Below, piece after piece: positions 33,238-42,086 of a stretch of 46,463 bases of DNA (positions are counted from its first letter, which is position 1; each line of letters opens with the position of its first letter). Made by a program: the position numbers and the translations under genes. A model generated the notes under the pieces. That model was not told the origin of the DNA. It did no database searches and saw nothing but the letters and a program-made list of their open reading frames with translations. Source of the stretch: Acidobacteriota bacterium (GTDB taxonomy: Bacteria; Acidobacteriota; Terriglobia; Terriglobales; SCQP01); contig DAHUYO010000020.1 of NCBI GenBank assembly GCA_027315185.1, positions 1 through 46,463 on the forward strand, read 5' to 3'.

Positions 33238-34893
33238 CTAGGGCCGCCGCCACTCCCGGCCGGATTGCTCAATGAATTCGTCGGCCGCTTGCGGACCCCA
33301 GGTCCCGGCGGGATAGTTGGGAAAATCGGGGACGGGAGTGCTCTCCCAAAATTGCAGCAGCGGCGTGGTGAGGGCCCAGGCGGCCTCCACCATGTCGTAG
33401 CGGGAGAACAGCATGCCATCGCCCAGCATGGCGTCCAGCAGCAGCGTCTCGTAGGCCTCCGGCTGCGGCTCGCCGAAACTGCTGCCGTAGTTGAAATCCA
33501 TATTCACCGAACGCAGCCGCATATCGGTGCCGGGAATCTTGGCCTCGAAACGCAGGCTGATGCCTTCGTCCGGCTGGATGCGAATGGCCAAAACGTTGGG
33601 GTCAATGCCTTCGGCGGCCAAATCCTGAAACATGAGCACCGGCGGGCGGCGGAAATGGATGGCGACCTCGCTGACGCGCTTGGGCAGGCGCTTGCCGGAG
33701 CGCAGATAGAAAGGAACGCCGGCCCAGCGCCAATTTTCGATCTCCAGCCGCAGGGCGGCAAAGGTCTCCCGCTGCGAGTCGCGGGCCACGCCGGCCTCCT
33801 CGCGGTAGCCCGGCACCGGCTTGCCGTTGACGAAACCCGGGCCGTACTGGCCGCGCACCGCAACCCGCGCCAGCAATCGCGGATCGTCGCCAGGCGCGAG
33901 CGGCTTGATGGAACGGACCAGCTTGACTTTTTCATCCCGCACCGGGCCGGCGGCGAAGCGCACCGGCGCCTCCATGGTGACCGTGGCCAACACCTGCATC
34001 AGGTGGTTTTGGATCATGTCGCGCAAGGCGCCGGCCTCTTCGTAATAACGGCCGCGCTGCTCGATGCCGATGCTCTCGGCCACGGTGATCTGCACCTGAT
34101 CCACGTAGCGACGGTTCCAGATGGGCTCGAAGATGCCGTTGGCGAAGCGGAAGATCAGGATGTTCCGCACCGTCTCCTTGCCCAGGTAGTGGTCAATGCG
34201 GTAGATCTGATCCTCGCGAAACACGCGGTGCAGATCCTGGTTCAGCCGCTGGGCGCTGTCCAAGTCGCGGCCAAACGGCTTCTCAATGATGATGCGCCGC
34301 CAGCCCTGGGGCGGCGCCACCTCGGGCGCGGGACCATCGCTGGCGCCCCCCTCGCCCTCTTGTGGCGTGGCCTCGTCGCCGGCTTGGCTGGCGGTGGGAG
34401 GAGGGTTGGCATCGCCTTGGTCCGCCAAACCGGCGCGGCCTAGCTGGCCGACGATGACGGCGAACTGGCTGGGCGGGGTGGCGAGGTAAAACAGGATGTT
34501 GCCGCCGACGCCCGGTAAGCCCGCCAGCACCCCCGCCAACTGGCGATAGAGGGCCGGATCCTCGAAATTGCCGTTGAGGTAATGCATGCGGCGGGCGAAA
34601 TCATCCCAGGTGTCCGCGTCCGGAGCGCCGCCGCGGAATTCGGTCACCCCCTGCTGCATCTGCCGCCGAAACTCGTCGTTGTTCCAGGGGCTATTGGAAA
34701 CGCCGACGATACTGAAACTGGGCGCCAGCTTTTGCGCGCGAGCCAGCGAAAAGATCGCCGGCACCAGCTTGCGGCGGGTGAGATCTCCGGAGGCGCCGAA
34801 AATGACCAGCACGCAGGGCGGCGCGGAACGCTCGGTGTGCAGGCCTGCGCGCAGTGGATGCTCCGCCTCCAGGGGGCTAAGGGCGGTGGTCAT
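33238..34893 (-). CDS. zwf: Glucose-6-phosphate 1-dehydrogenase with a linker insertion
   Basis: Zwf oxidises glucose-6-P to 6-phosphogluconolactone and makes NADPH. The NADP-binding motif is FGASGDLTRRK (32-42). The active-site signature RIDHYLGKE, the preceding IIIEKPFGRD, and the C-terminal YETLLLDAMLGD and PVPDFPNYPAGTWGP are all present. The protein has 551 residues, longer than the usual 490-515. The excess is a Pro/Ala/Gly/Glu-rich stretch at about 159-197, between the LFYLATPP strand region and EKPFG. It should form a flexible surface loop near the dinucleotide domain. The ATG overlaps the pgi stop (ATGA) and the frame extends upstream inside pgi without homology. Confidence 0.95.
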   Translation of the reverse strand: MTTALSPLEAEHPLRAGLHTERSAPPCVLVIFGASGDLTRRKLVPAIFSLARAQKLAPSFSIVGVSNSPWNNDEFRRQMQQGVTEFRGGAPDADTWDDFARRMHYLNGNFEDPALYRQLAGVLAGLPGVGGNILFYLATPPSQFAVIVGQLGRAGLADQGDANPPPTASQAGDEATPQEGEGGASDGPAPEVAPPQGWRRIIIEKPFGRDLDSAQRLNQDLHRVFREDQIYRIDHYLGKETVRNILIFRFANGIFEPIWNRRYVDQVQITVAESIGIEQRGRYYEEAGALRDMIQNHLMQVLATVTMEAPVRFAAGPVRDEKVKLVRSIKPLAPGDDPRLLARVAVRGQYGPGFVNGKPVPGYREEAGVARDSQRETFAALRLEIENWRWAGVPFYLRSGKRLPKRVSEVAIHFRRPPVLMFQDLAAEGIDPNVLAIRIQPDEGISLRFEAKIPGTDMRLRSVNMDFNYGSSFGEPQPEAYETLLLDAMLGDGMLFSRYDMVEAAWALTTPLLQFWESTPVPDFPNYPAGTWGPQAADEFIEQSGREWRRP

Positions 34894-36638
34894 GCTCGGT
34901 GCGCCTCCGCCCCGGCCGGAATGCGGGTCAGGAGCGCCCGCAGTTGCTGGAGGCCGGCGGCGGGATCCGCGCCAACGTCCAGGCGCAGGGCGCGGCGGTG
35001 ATGCGCCGCCAACGCCTCCAGGTCGCCCGCCGCCTGCGCGGCGAAGAGGGTGCCGAAGGTGAACTGGCGGCCGGGAATGGCGACATCCTGGCTTGCGGGC
35101 AGAGCGCGCGTGAGCTGGAGGAAGACGCCGGTGTTGGCGCCGCCCTTGTGCAACTGGCCGGTGGAATGGAGAAAACGCGGGCCGAAGCCCAGCGTGGTGG
35201 CGACGCGCAAACGCGCGCGCAGCGCCAGGCGCAAAGCTTCCAGCGCCTGCTCGATCGCCGGCTCCCGCTCCATGTAGGCCATGATGGCGAAATAATCTCC
35301 GGTCCGCACCGCCGCCAGCAGCGCCGCTAGCCCGGCTTGCACGCTTGCCAGCTTTTCTCCGGGAGCGGCGGGGTAAGCCGCCAGCGCCCCCTCCCGCGCG
35401 GCGGGAACCGCGGGGCGGGCGCCGCCATCCGCCCATTGCTGCAATACGCGATTGGTGTTGTCCTTGCTTTCTTGGACGTTGGGTTCGTCGAAGGGATTGA
35501 TGCCCAGCACCGCGCCGGCCACCGCGGTGGCGAACTCCCAACGGAATAATTCCTGGCCCAGATCGTAGCGATCGGTCAGGTGGAGGGTAATAACCGGTGC
35601 GCCGGCGGCGACCTGGGCCCGAGCCCAGGCGGCATCCAGCCCGGGAGCGGCGGCGGCGCCCGCCAACTCCAGCCGGGCAAAGATCCGGTCCTCGCCGTAG
35701 ACTTCCGCGCCGGCGGCGGTTTCTCCCGCCACGGGAACAATGCCCTTGCCTTGCTTGCCCGTGCTTTCGGCGATCAACTGCTCCAGCCAAGCGCCGAGCG
35801 GCTCCAGTTCCGTTCCCGCCACTAGCGTCAGCTTGTCGCGGCCGCTTTTGGCGCCAGCGCCAATTTCGGCGCCCAGCTGTAGGCCGGGGTTTTGCGCCGT
35901 CGGGAATTCTACACGGCAGGCTTGGGCCATGGCCTGGGCGCGCTGCAACAGCCGGGCGACGTCCACCCCCACCAACGCCGCCGGAACCAGGCCGAAATAG
36001 GACAGCGCCGAATAGCGCCCGCCGATGTCGCCGGGATTGAGGAATACGGCGCGGAAGGCGTGCTCATGGGCGAGCTTTTCGAGTGCCGTGCCCGGATCGG
36101 TGACGGCGAGAAAATGAGCGCCCAGCGCCTTGGCGTCCTGGGTCTTCAGGGCGGCGGCGCAGCGGTCCCAGAAATAGGCGAACAGGCAATTGGGTTCGAT
36201 GGTGCCGCCGCTCTTGCTGGAGACGATGAACAGCGTCTGCGAAAAATCCAGCTTCGCGGCCAGGCGCCCGATCGCCACCGGATCCGTGGTGTCCAAGACC
36301 GCCAATTCCATCGCGCCGGCGGGCGGCGGGCCAAAGACTTTGCTGAACACCTCCGGAGCCAGGCTGCTGCCGCCCATGCCCAACAACACCGCCCGGCGCA
36401 GGCCGGCTTGCCGGCAATCCGCGGCCAGGTGCTGAAGCTTGGGCGCCGCCGCGGCCATGGACTCCGGGAGGGCCAGCCAACCGAGGCGGTTTTGGATTTT
36501 GGCGGCGACGCCCGGATCGCTGGTCCAGGCGGCGGCGTCCTTGCGCCACAAGGCGGCGGCGACGGCGGCGGGCAGGGCGGGCGCGGCGGTGCCCGCGGGC
36601 CGCTCCACACTCATGGCATCCACGTTCACGCCGCTCAT
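34890..36638 (-). CDS. pgi: Glucose-6-phosphate isomerase (tal-associated type)
   Basis: Pgi interconverts glucose-6-P and fructose-6-P. In the 582-residue product the sugar-phosphate-binding SIS motifs are clear: LLGMGGSSLAPEVF, the phosphate-binding IVSSKSGGTIEP, GDIGGRYSALS, and further on INPFDEPNVQESK and STGQLHKGG. This sequence type resembles the isomerase half of the fused transaldolase/glucose-6-phosphate isomerase proteins found in several phyla. Here the two are separate genes joined by an ATGA overlap with tal upstream and another with zwf downstream. The operon position suits a cycle in which fructose-6-P made by transaldolase is returned to glucose-6-P. Confidence 0.93.
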   Translation of the reverse strand: MSGVNVDAMSVERPAGTAAPALPAAVAAALWRKDAAAWTSDPGVAAKIQNRLGWLALPESMAAAAPKLQHLAADCRQAGLRRAVLLGMGGSSLAPEVFSKVFGPPPAGAMELAVLDTTDPVAIGRLAAKLDFSQTLFIVSSKSGGTIEPNCLFAYFWDRCAAALKTQDAKALGAHFLAVTDPGTALEKLAHEHAFRAVFLNPGDIGGRYSALSYFGLVPAALVGVDVARLLQRAQAMAQACRVEFPTAQNPGLQLGAEIGAGAKSGRDKLTLVAGTELEPLGAWLEQLIAESTGKQGKGIVPVAGETAAGAEVYGEDRIFARLELAGAAAAPGLDAAWARAQVAAGAPVITLHLTDRYDLGQELFRWEFATAVAGAVLGINPFDEPNVQESKDNTNRVLQQWADGGARPAVPAAREGALAAYPAAPGEKLASVQAGLAALLAAVRTGDYFAIMAYMEREPAIEQALEALRLALRARLRVATTLGFGPRFLHSTGQLHKGGANTGVFLQLTRALPASQDVAIPGRQFTFGTLFAAQAAGDLEALAAHHRRALRLDVGADPAAGLQQLRALLTRIPAGAEAHRA

Positions 36639-37762
36639 GCGGTGCGGACCTCCAGCTGCGCCAGCTTGGCCTGGATACCCGCCAGCAGATCGCGATAACT
36701 CTTATCGAAGCTGGCGACGCCTTCCTCGCGCAGCTCCAGCAGCGCCGATTGCAGGTCAATGCCGGCGGCGCTCAAACCCTTGAGCACGCGCTGCGCTTCG
36801 CTTTCCGACCCCGTCAGCCGGTCGGCGGGATGGCCGTGATCGCGGAACGCGGCGATGGTCACATCCGGCATGGTATCCACCGTGTCCGGGCCGATCAGGG
36901 CGTCGGCATAGTAGATGTCCGGATACTTGGGATTCTTGGTGCTGGTGGAAGCCCACAGCAGGCGCTGCGGCCGCGCTCCCTGGGCCGCCAGCTTGCGAAA
37001 ACGCTCCGAACGCGCCATTTCCCGGAACACCGAATACATATGCCGGGCGTTGGCGATGCCGCTCTGGCCCAGCAAGGCCTCGAACTCCTGCTTGCGCTCC
37101 GGCGCCGCCGCGGCGCGCGCGGCCAGCAATTTGTCCACCTTGACGTCCACGCGGCTGACGAACAGGCTGGCCACGGAGGCAATGCGGTCCAAGGGCAGGC
37201 CCTGCTTGGCGCGATCTTCCAGCGCGCTCAACCAGGCATCCAGCACCTTCTCGTAGCTCGGCAAATCAAAGAGCAGCGTGATGTTGACATTGATGCCATC
37301 GGCCAACAGCCGGCGCACGACGGGGATGCATTCGGGGGTGGCCGGAACCTTGACCATGACGTTGGGCCGCTGCAGCCGTCCCCACAGCCATCGCGCCTGC
37401 TGAATGGAGGCCTGCGCGTCGCGGGCCAAGTCCGGGGTGAGCTCAATGGAGACGAACCCGTCGCGCCCCTCGCTGCCGTCATACACGCCGCGAAGCACGT
37501 CGGCGGCCGCGCCGATGTCCTCGAGTTCGATCTCCAGGAACAGCTCCTTCGGCGGCAGGTGCGCGTGGCGGCGCAACGATTCGTCGTAATCCGCGCTGCC
37601 CGAGATGGCCTTATCGAAGATCGTCGGATTGGAGGTCAGCCCCCGCAGCCCGTCCTCGGCCACCATCCGCTTCAGTCCGCCGCCGGTGAGAAGCTCGCGG
37701 CGAATGTTGTCATACCAGAAACTCTGGCCGAACCGAATCAATTCCTGCAATGGATTGCCCAC
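36635..37762 (-). CDS. tal: Transaldolase
   Basis: Tal moves a dihydroxyacetone unit between sedoheptulose-7-P and glyceraldehyde-3-P. The 375-residue protein shows the long-form (actinobacterial/cyanobacterial) features: GLTSNPTIFDKAI at the N-terminus, the Schiff-base lysine in NVMVKVPATPE, INVNITLLFDLPSYE, VASLFVSRVDVKVDK and RLLWASTSTKNP. The start is GTG at 37762, 6 nt after GGAGG. The stop overlaps pgi by 4 nt. It lies 48 nt downstream of rpiB, so rpiB may be the first gene of the operon, or an internal promoter may exist in the gap. Confidence 0.95.
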   Translation of the reverse strand: MGNPLQELIRFGQSFWYDNIRRELLTGGGLKRMVAEDGLRGLTSNPTIFDKAISGSADYDESLRRHAHLPPKELFLEIELEDIGAAADVLRGVYDGSEGRDGFVSIELTPDLARDAQASIQQARWLWGRLQRPNVMVKVPATPECIPVVRRLLADGINVNITLLFDLPSYEKVLDAWLSALEDRAKQGLPLDRIASVASLFVSRVDVKVDKLLAARAAAAPERKQEFEALLGQSGIANARHMYSVFREMARSERFRKLAAQGARPQRLLWASTSTKNPKYPDIYYADALIGPDTVDTMPDVTIAAFRDHGHPADRLTGSESEAQRVLKGLSAAGIDLQSALLELREEGVASFDKSYRDLLAGIQAKLAQLEVRTA

Positions 37763-37810
37763 GATCGCCTCCCCCTGTCGGGTGAACTGCCGGGCGCCGC
37801 ATGAATTGCC

Positions 37811-38266
37811 CTAGCTCTTCCATTGTTTCTCTAGGGCCCGCACCTTGTCCACCCGGCGGCGGTGGCGCTCGGCGCCGCTGAACTTCGCGGCCAGCCAAAC
37901 GCGGGTAATCTCCACCGCCAAGGACGGCCCGACGACACGTGCGCCCAGGCACAACACGTTGCAGTCGTCATCCTCCCGGCCCTGGTGGGCGGAAAACGTG
38001 TCATGGCAAAGGCCGGCGCGAATGCCGGGAAGCTTGTTCGCTGCCACCGACGCGCCGACGCCGCTGCCGCAGATCAAGATGCCTTCGCCGGCGCGGCCGG
38101 AATGGATCGCTTGGCCCACGGCGATGGCGTAATCGGGATAATCATCCAGCGGCTCCTCGCGGAAGGCGCCTAGGTCCAGCGGCTCGGCGCCGGAGCGCCG
38201 GATCTCTTCAATGAGCAGCGCTTTAAGGGGAAAACCGCCGTGATCGCAGGCAATCGCCACCACCAT
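37811..38266 (-). CDS. rpiB: Ribose-5-phosphate isomerase B
   Basis: RpiB interconverts ribose-5-P and ribulose-5-P. The 151-residue protein has the RpiB/LacAB fold landmarks: IACDHGGFPLK at the N-terminus, DYPDYAIAVGQAI, the substrate-binding and catalytic ILICGSGVGASVAANK (Cys in the base position), and RAGLCHDTFSAHQGREDDDCNVLCLGARVVG. It appears to lead the six-gene pentose-phosphate operon. A TATCAT about 14 nt before the ATG could be a -10 box, but the -35 region is weak. Confidence 0.95.
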   Translation of the reverse strand: MVVAIACDHGGFPLKALLIEEIRRSGAEPLDLGAFREEPLDDYPDYAIAVGQAIHSGRAGEGILICGSGVGASVAANKLPGIRAGLCHDTFSAHQGREDDDCNVLCLGARVVGPSLAVEITRVWLAAKFSGAERHRRRVDKVRALEKQWKS

Positions 38267-38384
38267 GATCCCGCCATGATAGCAGGGCAGCGGCGGTTGG
38301 CCATTCGCCGGGAACGAAGGGGCTTAACGCGATCACCCACGGCGCCCAGACCGCCAGGAAAAACGTGGCGCGCGTACCGACCGG

Positions 38385-39389
38385 CTAGAAGTGCGTGACG
38401 TCTTGGTTGCTGGGGCGGCGCTTGAGCGTCGGGCGCCCGTTGGGCTGTGGCTTGCCGTTGTTGGGATGGCGCAGGCTGGGATGATACCCGCCATGCAAGG
38501 CGTCATCGGACTGATATTCCTTCTCCAGCATGGCCAAGCGCGCCTTGACGTGCTCGAACTCGGAGGTATCCTCGATGTATTCGGGCCGCGCCGGCAATAC
38601 CGTGGCGATTTCCTTCTCGGTGGCGCGAATGCGCGCCGGCGTGGGCGGGTGGGTTTCGAAGGCACGGGCGATCAGGCCGGGTTGCTTCTTCTTCAGCGCC
38701 GCCAGCTTCTCGAACATGCTGACCATGCCCTGCGGATCATAGCCGGTCTCGTACATGTACTCGGTGCCCAAGTAATCGGCTTCCCGTTCGGCGCCGCGGC
38801 TGAACTTGAGATAGGTCATCGGCACGGCCAAGCCGGCCAAGCTGCGGCCCAGAAAGCCGATCGGTCCGGCGACGAAGATCAGCGGCAGGGTCGCGTAGTT
38901 CATGATCTCCGCCTTGGTGGCATTGCGGGTGCCGTTGCGGGCGGCGATATGGGCGAGTTCATGCGAAATGACACCGGCCAGTTCCGCCTCGTCATCGGCG
39001 GCTAGGATCAAGCCGCTGTTGACGAACAAAAAGCCCCCCGGCAGGGCCATGGCGTTAATCTGCGGGCTGTCAATGACCTGAACGGTCACGGGCACATGCA
39101 CGTCGGAGTTTCTGGCGAGATTTTGGGTAATCCGGTTGACGTATTCATTCACCACCGGATCCTTGATGATCCGTGAGGTCGCATCCACCCGCGAGGCGAG
39201 CATTTTGCCCAGGGCGATTTCCTTCTGCATGGAATAGAAATCGAGGCCCCTGCCGATGCCACGGTGGCCGATGTCCTTCAGGTCCTTCCACTTCTTGGAT
39301 TGCGCCCAGGCGGGGGCAGCCGCAACCGCCAACGCCAGGCCCAGAACCATGGCTGGAACGCCCCATTTGCTCCGCCCTAACCGCCGCAT
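38385..39389 (-). CDS. Exported M48-family metallopeptidase
   Basis: A 334-residue zinc peptidase related to BepA/LoiP and Oma1. A signal peptide (MRRLGRSKWGVPAMVLGLALAVAAAPAWAQ) puts it in the periplasm. The zinc site is HELAH in GVISHELAHIAARN, with the third ligand in SRGAEREADYLG. Preceding NAMALPGGFLFVNSGL is characteristic of M48. Such enzymes degrade misassembled outer-membrane proteins, which would be a fitting role beside several barrel genes, but the substrate is not shown. There is no TPR domain of the BepA type; the tail is about 70 residues, basic and disordered-looking. The start is set by GGAGG 6 nt upstream and the signal peptide. Confidence 0.92.
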   Translation of the reverse strand: MRRLGRSKWGVPAMVLGLALAVAAAPAWAQSKKWKDLKDIGHRGIGRGLDFYSMQKEIALGKMLASRVDATSRIIKDPVVNEYVNRITQNLARNSDVHVPVTVQVIDSPQINAMALPGGFLFVNSGLILAADDEAELAGVISHELAHIAARNGTRNATKAEIMNYATLPLIFVAGPIGFLGRSLAGLAVPMTYLKFSRGAEREADYLGTEYMYETGYDPQGMVSMFEKLAALKKKQPGLIARAFETHPPTPARIRATEKEIATVLPARPEYIEDTSEFEHVKARLAMLEKEYQSDDALHGGYHPSLRHPNNGKPQPNGRPTLKRRPSNQDVTHF

Positions 39390-39410
39390 TGCCGCCTCCA
39401 GACTGCCCTG

Positions 39411-39416
39411 ATTATA
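39411..39416 (-). promoter_or_regulatory. Consensus -10 box of the M48 peptidase gene
   Basis: A perfect TATAAT on the minus strand, 21 nt upstream of the ATG at 39389. No good -35 is visible at 17 or 18 bp. A rightward TATGAT (39439-39444) nearby may serve the divergent aminotransferase gene. Confidence 0.55.
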
Positions 39417-39498
39417 GTCCTTTCCCTCGTCCCCTCGGTATGATGGACTCCTACGCCGGGCCGAGGGTTTCTTTTTCCGGACCGCGGCCCTCGCCATC

Positions 39499-40722
39499 AT
39501 GACCGCTTCTTCCACTTCCGCATCCGGCAGCACGGAACTTTCCGGCGCGACCGCCAATCCGGCGTGGCGCGCCGAGTTCCCGGTAACGCAGAACGTAACC
39601 TATCTAAACCACGCCGCGGTCGCGCCGTTGTCGCGCCGGGCCCGCCAGGCCATGGAGGCGTTTCTCGCTGAGGCCACGGAATATGGCGCCTGGAGCGGCG
39701 AAACCTGGATGGCGGGCTACCAAGCCTGCCGGCAATCTCTCGCCCGGTTGCTGACCGCCCGCGCCGAGGATATTGCGCTGCTAAAGAATACGACCGAAGG
39801 CATGGCCACCGTGGCGTTGGGACTGGATTGGCGCCCGGGAGACCGGATTGTGACCGCCGCATGTGAGTTTCCCGCCAACATTTATCCTTGGCTGGCGCTG
39901 CGGGAACGCGGGGTGCAGGTGGAATTCGTCCCCCACGGTCCGTTGGGCGTAGATCTGGAGGCGCTGCGGCGGCAGGCGCGGGGCGCCAAGTTGGTGGCCT
40001 TGAGCTTTGTGCAATATCTGAGCGGGGCGCGGCTGGATGTGGCGGCGGTGGGGCAGATTTGCCGCGAAACCGGGGCTCTGTTCTTCTTGGATGCGATTCA
40101 GGGACTGGGAGCGCTTCCCGTCCGCGCCGCGGACAGCGGGGTGCATTTTCTCGCCGCCGATGGCCATAAGTGGCTGGCCGGTCCCGAAGGAGCCGCCGTT
40201 TTCTATGTTCATCCCGAGGCGCTACCGCTGCTGACGCCGCGGGTGGTGGGCTGGATGTCGGTGGCGCCGTGGGCGGATTTTTCCGCCGCGGCGCGGCTGG
40301 CCAACGCCGGCGCCGGCCGGCCCGGCGCTCCGCTGCCTTGGCAAACGGACGCCAGCCGTTTTGAATGCGGCACGCTGAACACGCTCGGCCTGCGCGGATT
40401 GTCGGCCGCCGTGGATCTGCTGCTGGAAGTGGGCGGAGCGGCGATTGAGCGGCAGATTTTGGCGCTGACGCGGCAGCTCGCCGCCGGCCTGCGGGAACGC
40501 GGCGCGGAAATCCACGGCCCGCGGGGCGAAACGGGCGCGCCGGAGGCGGCATGCAGCGGCATCGTCAGCTTTCGCCTGCCCGGGCAGGACAGCCCCGCCC
40601 TGCTGGCGCGGCTGCGCCGCGCCAACATCTGCTGCGCCGCAAGGCAAGGCTATATTCGCTGCGCGCCGCATTTTTATAATTCCCCGGAGGAAATTGGACA
40701 TTTGTTGGCCGCGCTCGGCTGA
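39499..40722 (+). CDS. Class V aminotransferase-fold PLP enzyme (cysteine desulfurase/isopenicillin epimerase-like)
   Basis: A 407-residue fold-type I PLP enzyme. The N-terminus TYLNHAAVAPLSRRARQAM and NTTEGMATVALGL are typical of class V. The cofactor aspartate is in FFLDAIQGLGALPV, the PLP lysine in ADGHKWLAGPEG, and FECGTLNTLGLRGL follows. A cysteine-bearing loop equivalent to that of true cysteine desulfurases is not evident, so it may be a desulfurase-like, kynureninase-like or epimerase-like enzyme; the reaction is unassigned. It is divergent from the M48 peptidase and 66 bp upstream of the thioredoxin-like gene in the same direction. Confidence 0.85.
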   Translation: MTASSTSASGSTELSGATANPAWRAEFPVTQNVTYLNHAAVAPLSRRARQAMEAFLAEATEYGAWSGETWMAGYQACRQSLARLLTARAEDIALLKNTTEGMATVALGLDWRPGDRIVTAACEFPANIYPWLALRERGVQVEFVPHGPLGVDLEALRRQARGAKLVALSFVQYLSGARLDVAAVGQICRETGALFFLDAIQGLGALPVRAADSGVHFLAADGHKWLAGPEGAAVFYVHPEALPLLTPRVVGWMSVAPWADFSAAARLANAGAGRPGAPLPWQTDASRFECGTLNTLGLRGLSAAVDLLLEVGGAAIERQILALTRQLAAGLRERGAEIHGPRGETGAPEAACSGIVSFRLPGQDSPALLARLRRANICCAARQGYIRCAPHFYNSPEEIGHLLAALG

Positions 40723-40788
40723 CCCCGCGGCCGGCGCCAAGCATTCGTAACCTGGCGCCACGGCTCGCATCGCATGGAGGAGAACCCA

Positions 40789-41970
40789 ATGTCGCCACGC
40801 TCTCGCCACACTCCCCAGCGGCTAGGTTGGCTGGCCGCCATCGCCGTGCTCGCGGTGCTAGGGGGCGCGCTCGCCTGGGCTGGCGTTGCCGCTCCCGCCG
40901 CCTCCCCGCGGCCGGCCCCCGCGGCCGGCGTCTCCGCGCCGATGGCGCCGCCGTTTCCGCCGCCCGGCGCCAACGTCTCCGGCACCACTTGGATTAATTC
41001 GCATCCGCTGAGCATGCGGAAGCTGCGCGGCAAGGTGGTGATGATTGATTTTTGGGAATACACCTGCATCAACTGCATTCGCACCTTCCCGGAGAACAAA
41101 ACCTGGTGGCGGCGATACCGGAAATACGGCTTCGTCATCGTCGGCGTCCACGACCCTGAGTTCAAATACGCCCACGATGTCGCCAATGTGCGCGCGGCGG
41201 TGCAGCGCTTCGGGCTGCCCTATCCCATCGTCGTGGACGACTGGTACCGCATCTGGAACGCTTACCACAGCGACGTTTGGCCCAACCGCTTTCTGATTGA
41301 CGCCCAGGGCCGCATTCGTTTTCATCTTGAGGGCGAGGGGCACAATCGGGAGTTTGAACAGGCCATCCAATTCCTGCTGCAGGAGGCGCATCCCGGGCTG
41401 AAATTCCCCGCCAGCTACGCCTTGCCGCCGGCAAGGAATGCCTGGGGGCCCGGCTGCGGCCAGCCCACGCCGGAAATGTACGTGGGCAACTGGTTCGGCC
41501 GCGGCGTGCTGGCCAATTCGTTCGGGTACCACGATGGAAAAACCCACCGCTACCGGCTGCCGCGGGATGTCGCCGACGGCAGCGCGGTGTTGGCGGGCAA
41601 ATGGCGCAGCAATCGCAACGGAATGATGTATGCGGGCAAGCGGGGCGAGCCGTCGGCTGCCGACCAGTTGGAAATGCGCTACCACGCGCGGCAGATGTAT
41701 GCCGTCCTCAACGTGGTCCATGGGCGCCCGGAGCGGCTCTATATCCTCCAGGACGGAAAGCCGCTAACGGCGGAGAACAAGGGCGTGGACGTGCGTTTCG
41801 ACCGCCAAGGCCGTTCCTACATCGAGGTTGCCGCGACTCGTATGTATTACTTGGTGCAGAACCCGGTGCTCGGCGCGCATCGCGTCCAATTGGAGCCCAC
41901 CGCCCCCGGAATCATGGTGGACTCCTTCACGTTCGGCAACAACTGCCAGACGGATTTTCCGCACGATTAG
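40789..41970 (+). CDS. Exported thioredoxin-like protein with DipZ-type C-terminal domain
   Basis: A 393-residue membrane-anchored or secreted redox protein. An N-terminal hydrophobic segment (LGWLAAIAVLAVLGGALAWAGV) and an Ala/Pro linker precede a thioredoxin-fold domain. The active site is Cys93-Ile-Asn-Cys96 in FWEYTCINCIRTFP, as in DipZ and related redoxins, and the typical VDDWYRIWNAYHSDVWPNRFLID follows. The C-terminal 170 residues match the beta-rich domain that follows thioredoxin in DipZ-like proteins. The CcdA-like membrane half of DipZ is missing, so reductant must come from another protein. The start at 40789 is fixed by GGAGGAG upstream; an ATG at 40774 overlaps that site and is unlikely. 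The stop codon begins a 14-bp tandem repeat. Confidence 0.88.
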   Translation: MSPRSRHTPQRLGWLAAIAVLAVLGGALAWAGVAAPAASPRPAPAAGVSAPMAPPFPPPGANVSGTTWINSHPLSMRKLRGKVVMIDFWEYTCINCIRTFPENKTWWRRYRKYGFVIVGVHDPEFKYAHDVANVRAAVQRFGLPYPIVVDDWYRIWNAYHSDVWPNRFLIDAQGRIRFHLEGEGHNREFEQAIQFLLQEAHPGLKFPASYALPPARNAWGPGCGQPTPEMYVGNWFGRGVLANSFGYHDGKTHRYRLPRDVADGSAVLAGKWRSNRNGMMYAGKRGEPSAADQLEMRYHARQMYAVLNVVHGRPERLYILQDGKPLTAENKGVDVRFDRQGRSYIEVAATRMYYLVQNPVLGAHRVQLEPTAPGIMVDSFTFGNNCQTDFPHD

Positions 41971-42023
41971 GCGGGCAGGGCTAGGCGGGCACGATTAGGC
42001 GGGCACGACTGGGTGGGCACGAT
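41968..42023. repeat. Four-copy 14-bp tandem repeat beginning at a stop codon
   Basis: Units: TAGGCGGGCAGGGC, TAGGCGGGCACGAT, TAGGCGGGCACGAC, TGGGTGGGCACGAT. The first three bases of unit 1 are the TAG stop of the thioredoxin-like gene, and GCACGAT just before it (41961-41967) matches the unit end. The array therefore extends from coding into non-coding sequence. Confidence 0.85.
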
Positions 42024-42086
42024 TTACGGAGAAGCTCCGCCCCAGTCCCTGGCTGCGCGCCAAGCCGCGGAGCCGTGCCGCGGCCG

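Noticed and set aside
32881-34443. A 520-codon plus-strand frame opposite zwf and opcA
   Set aside because: Zwf and OpcA motifs on the other strand are unambiguous; this frame is their shadow.
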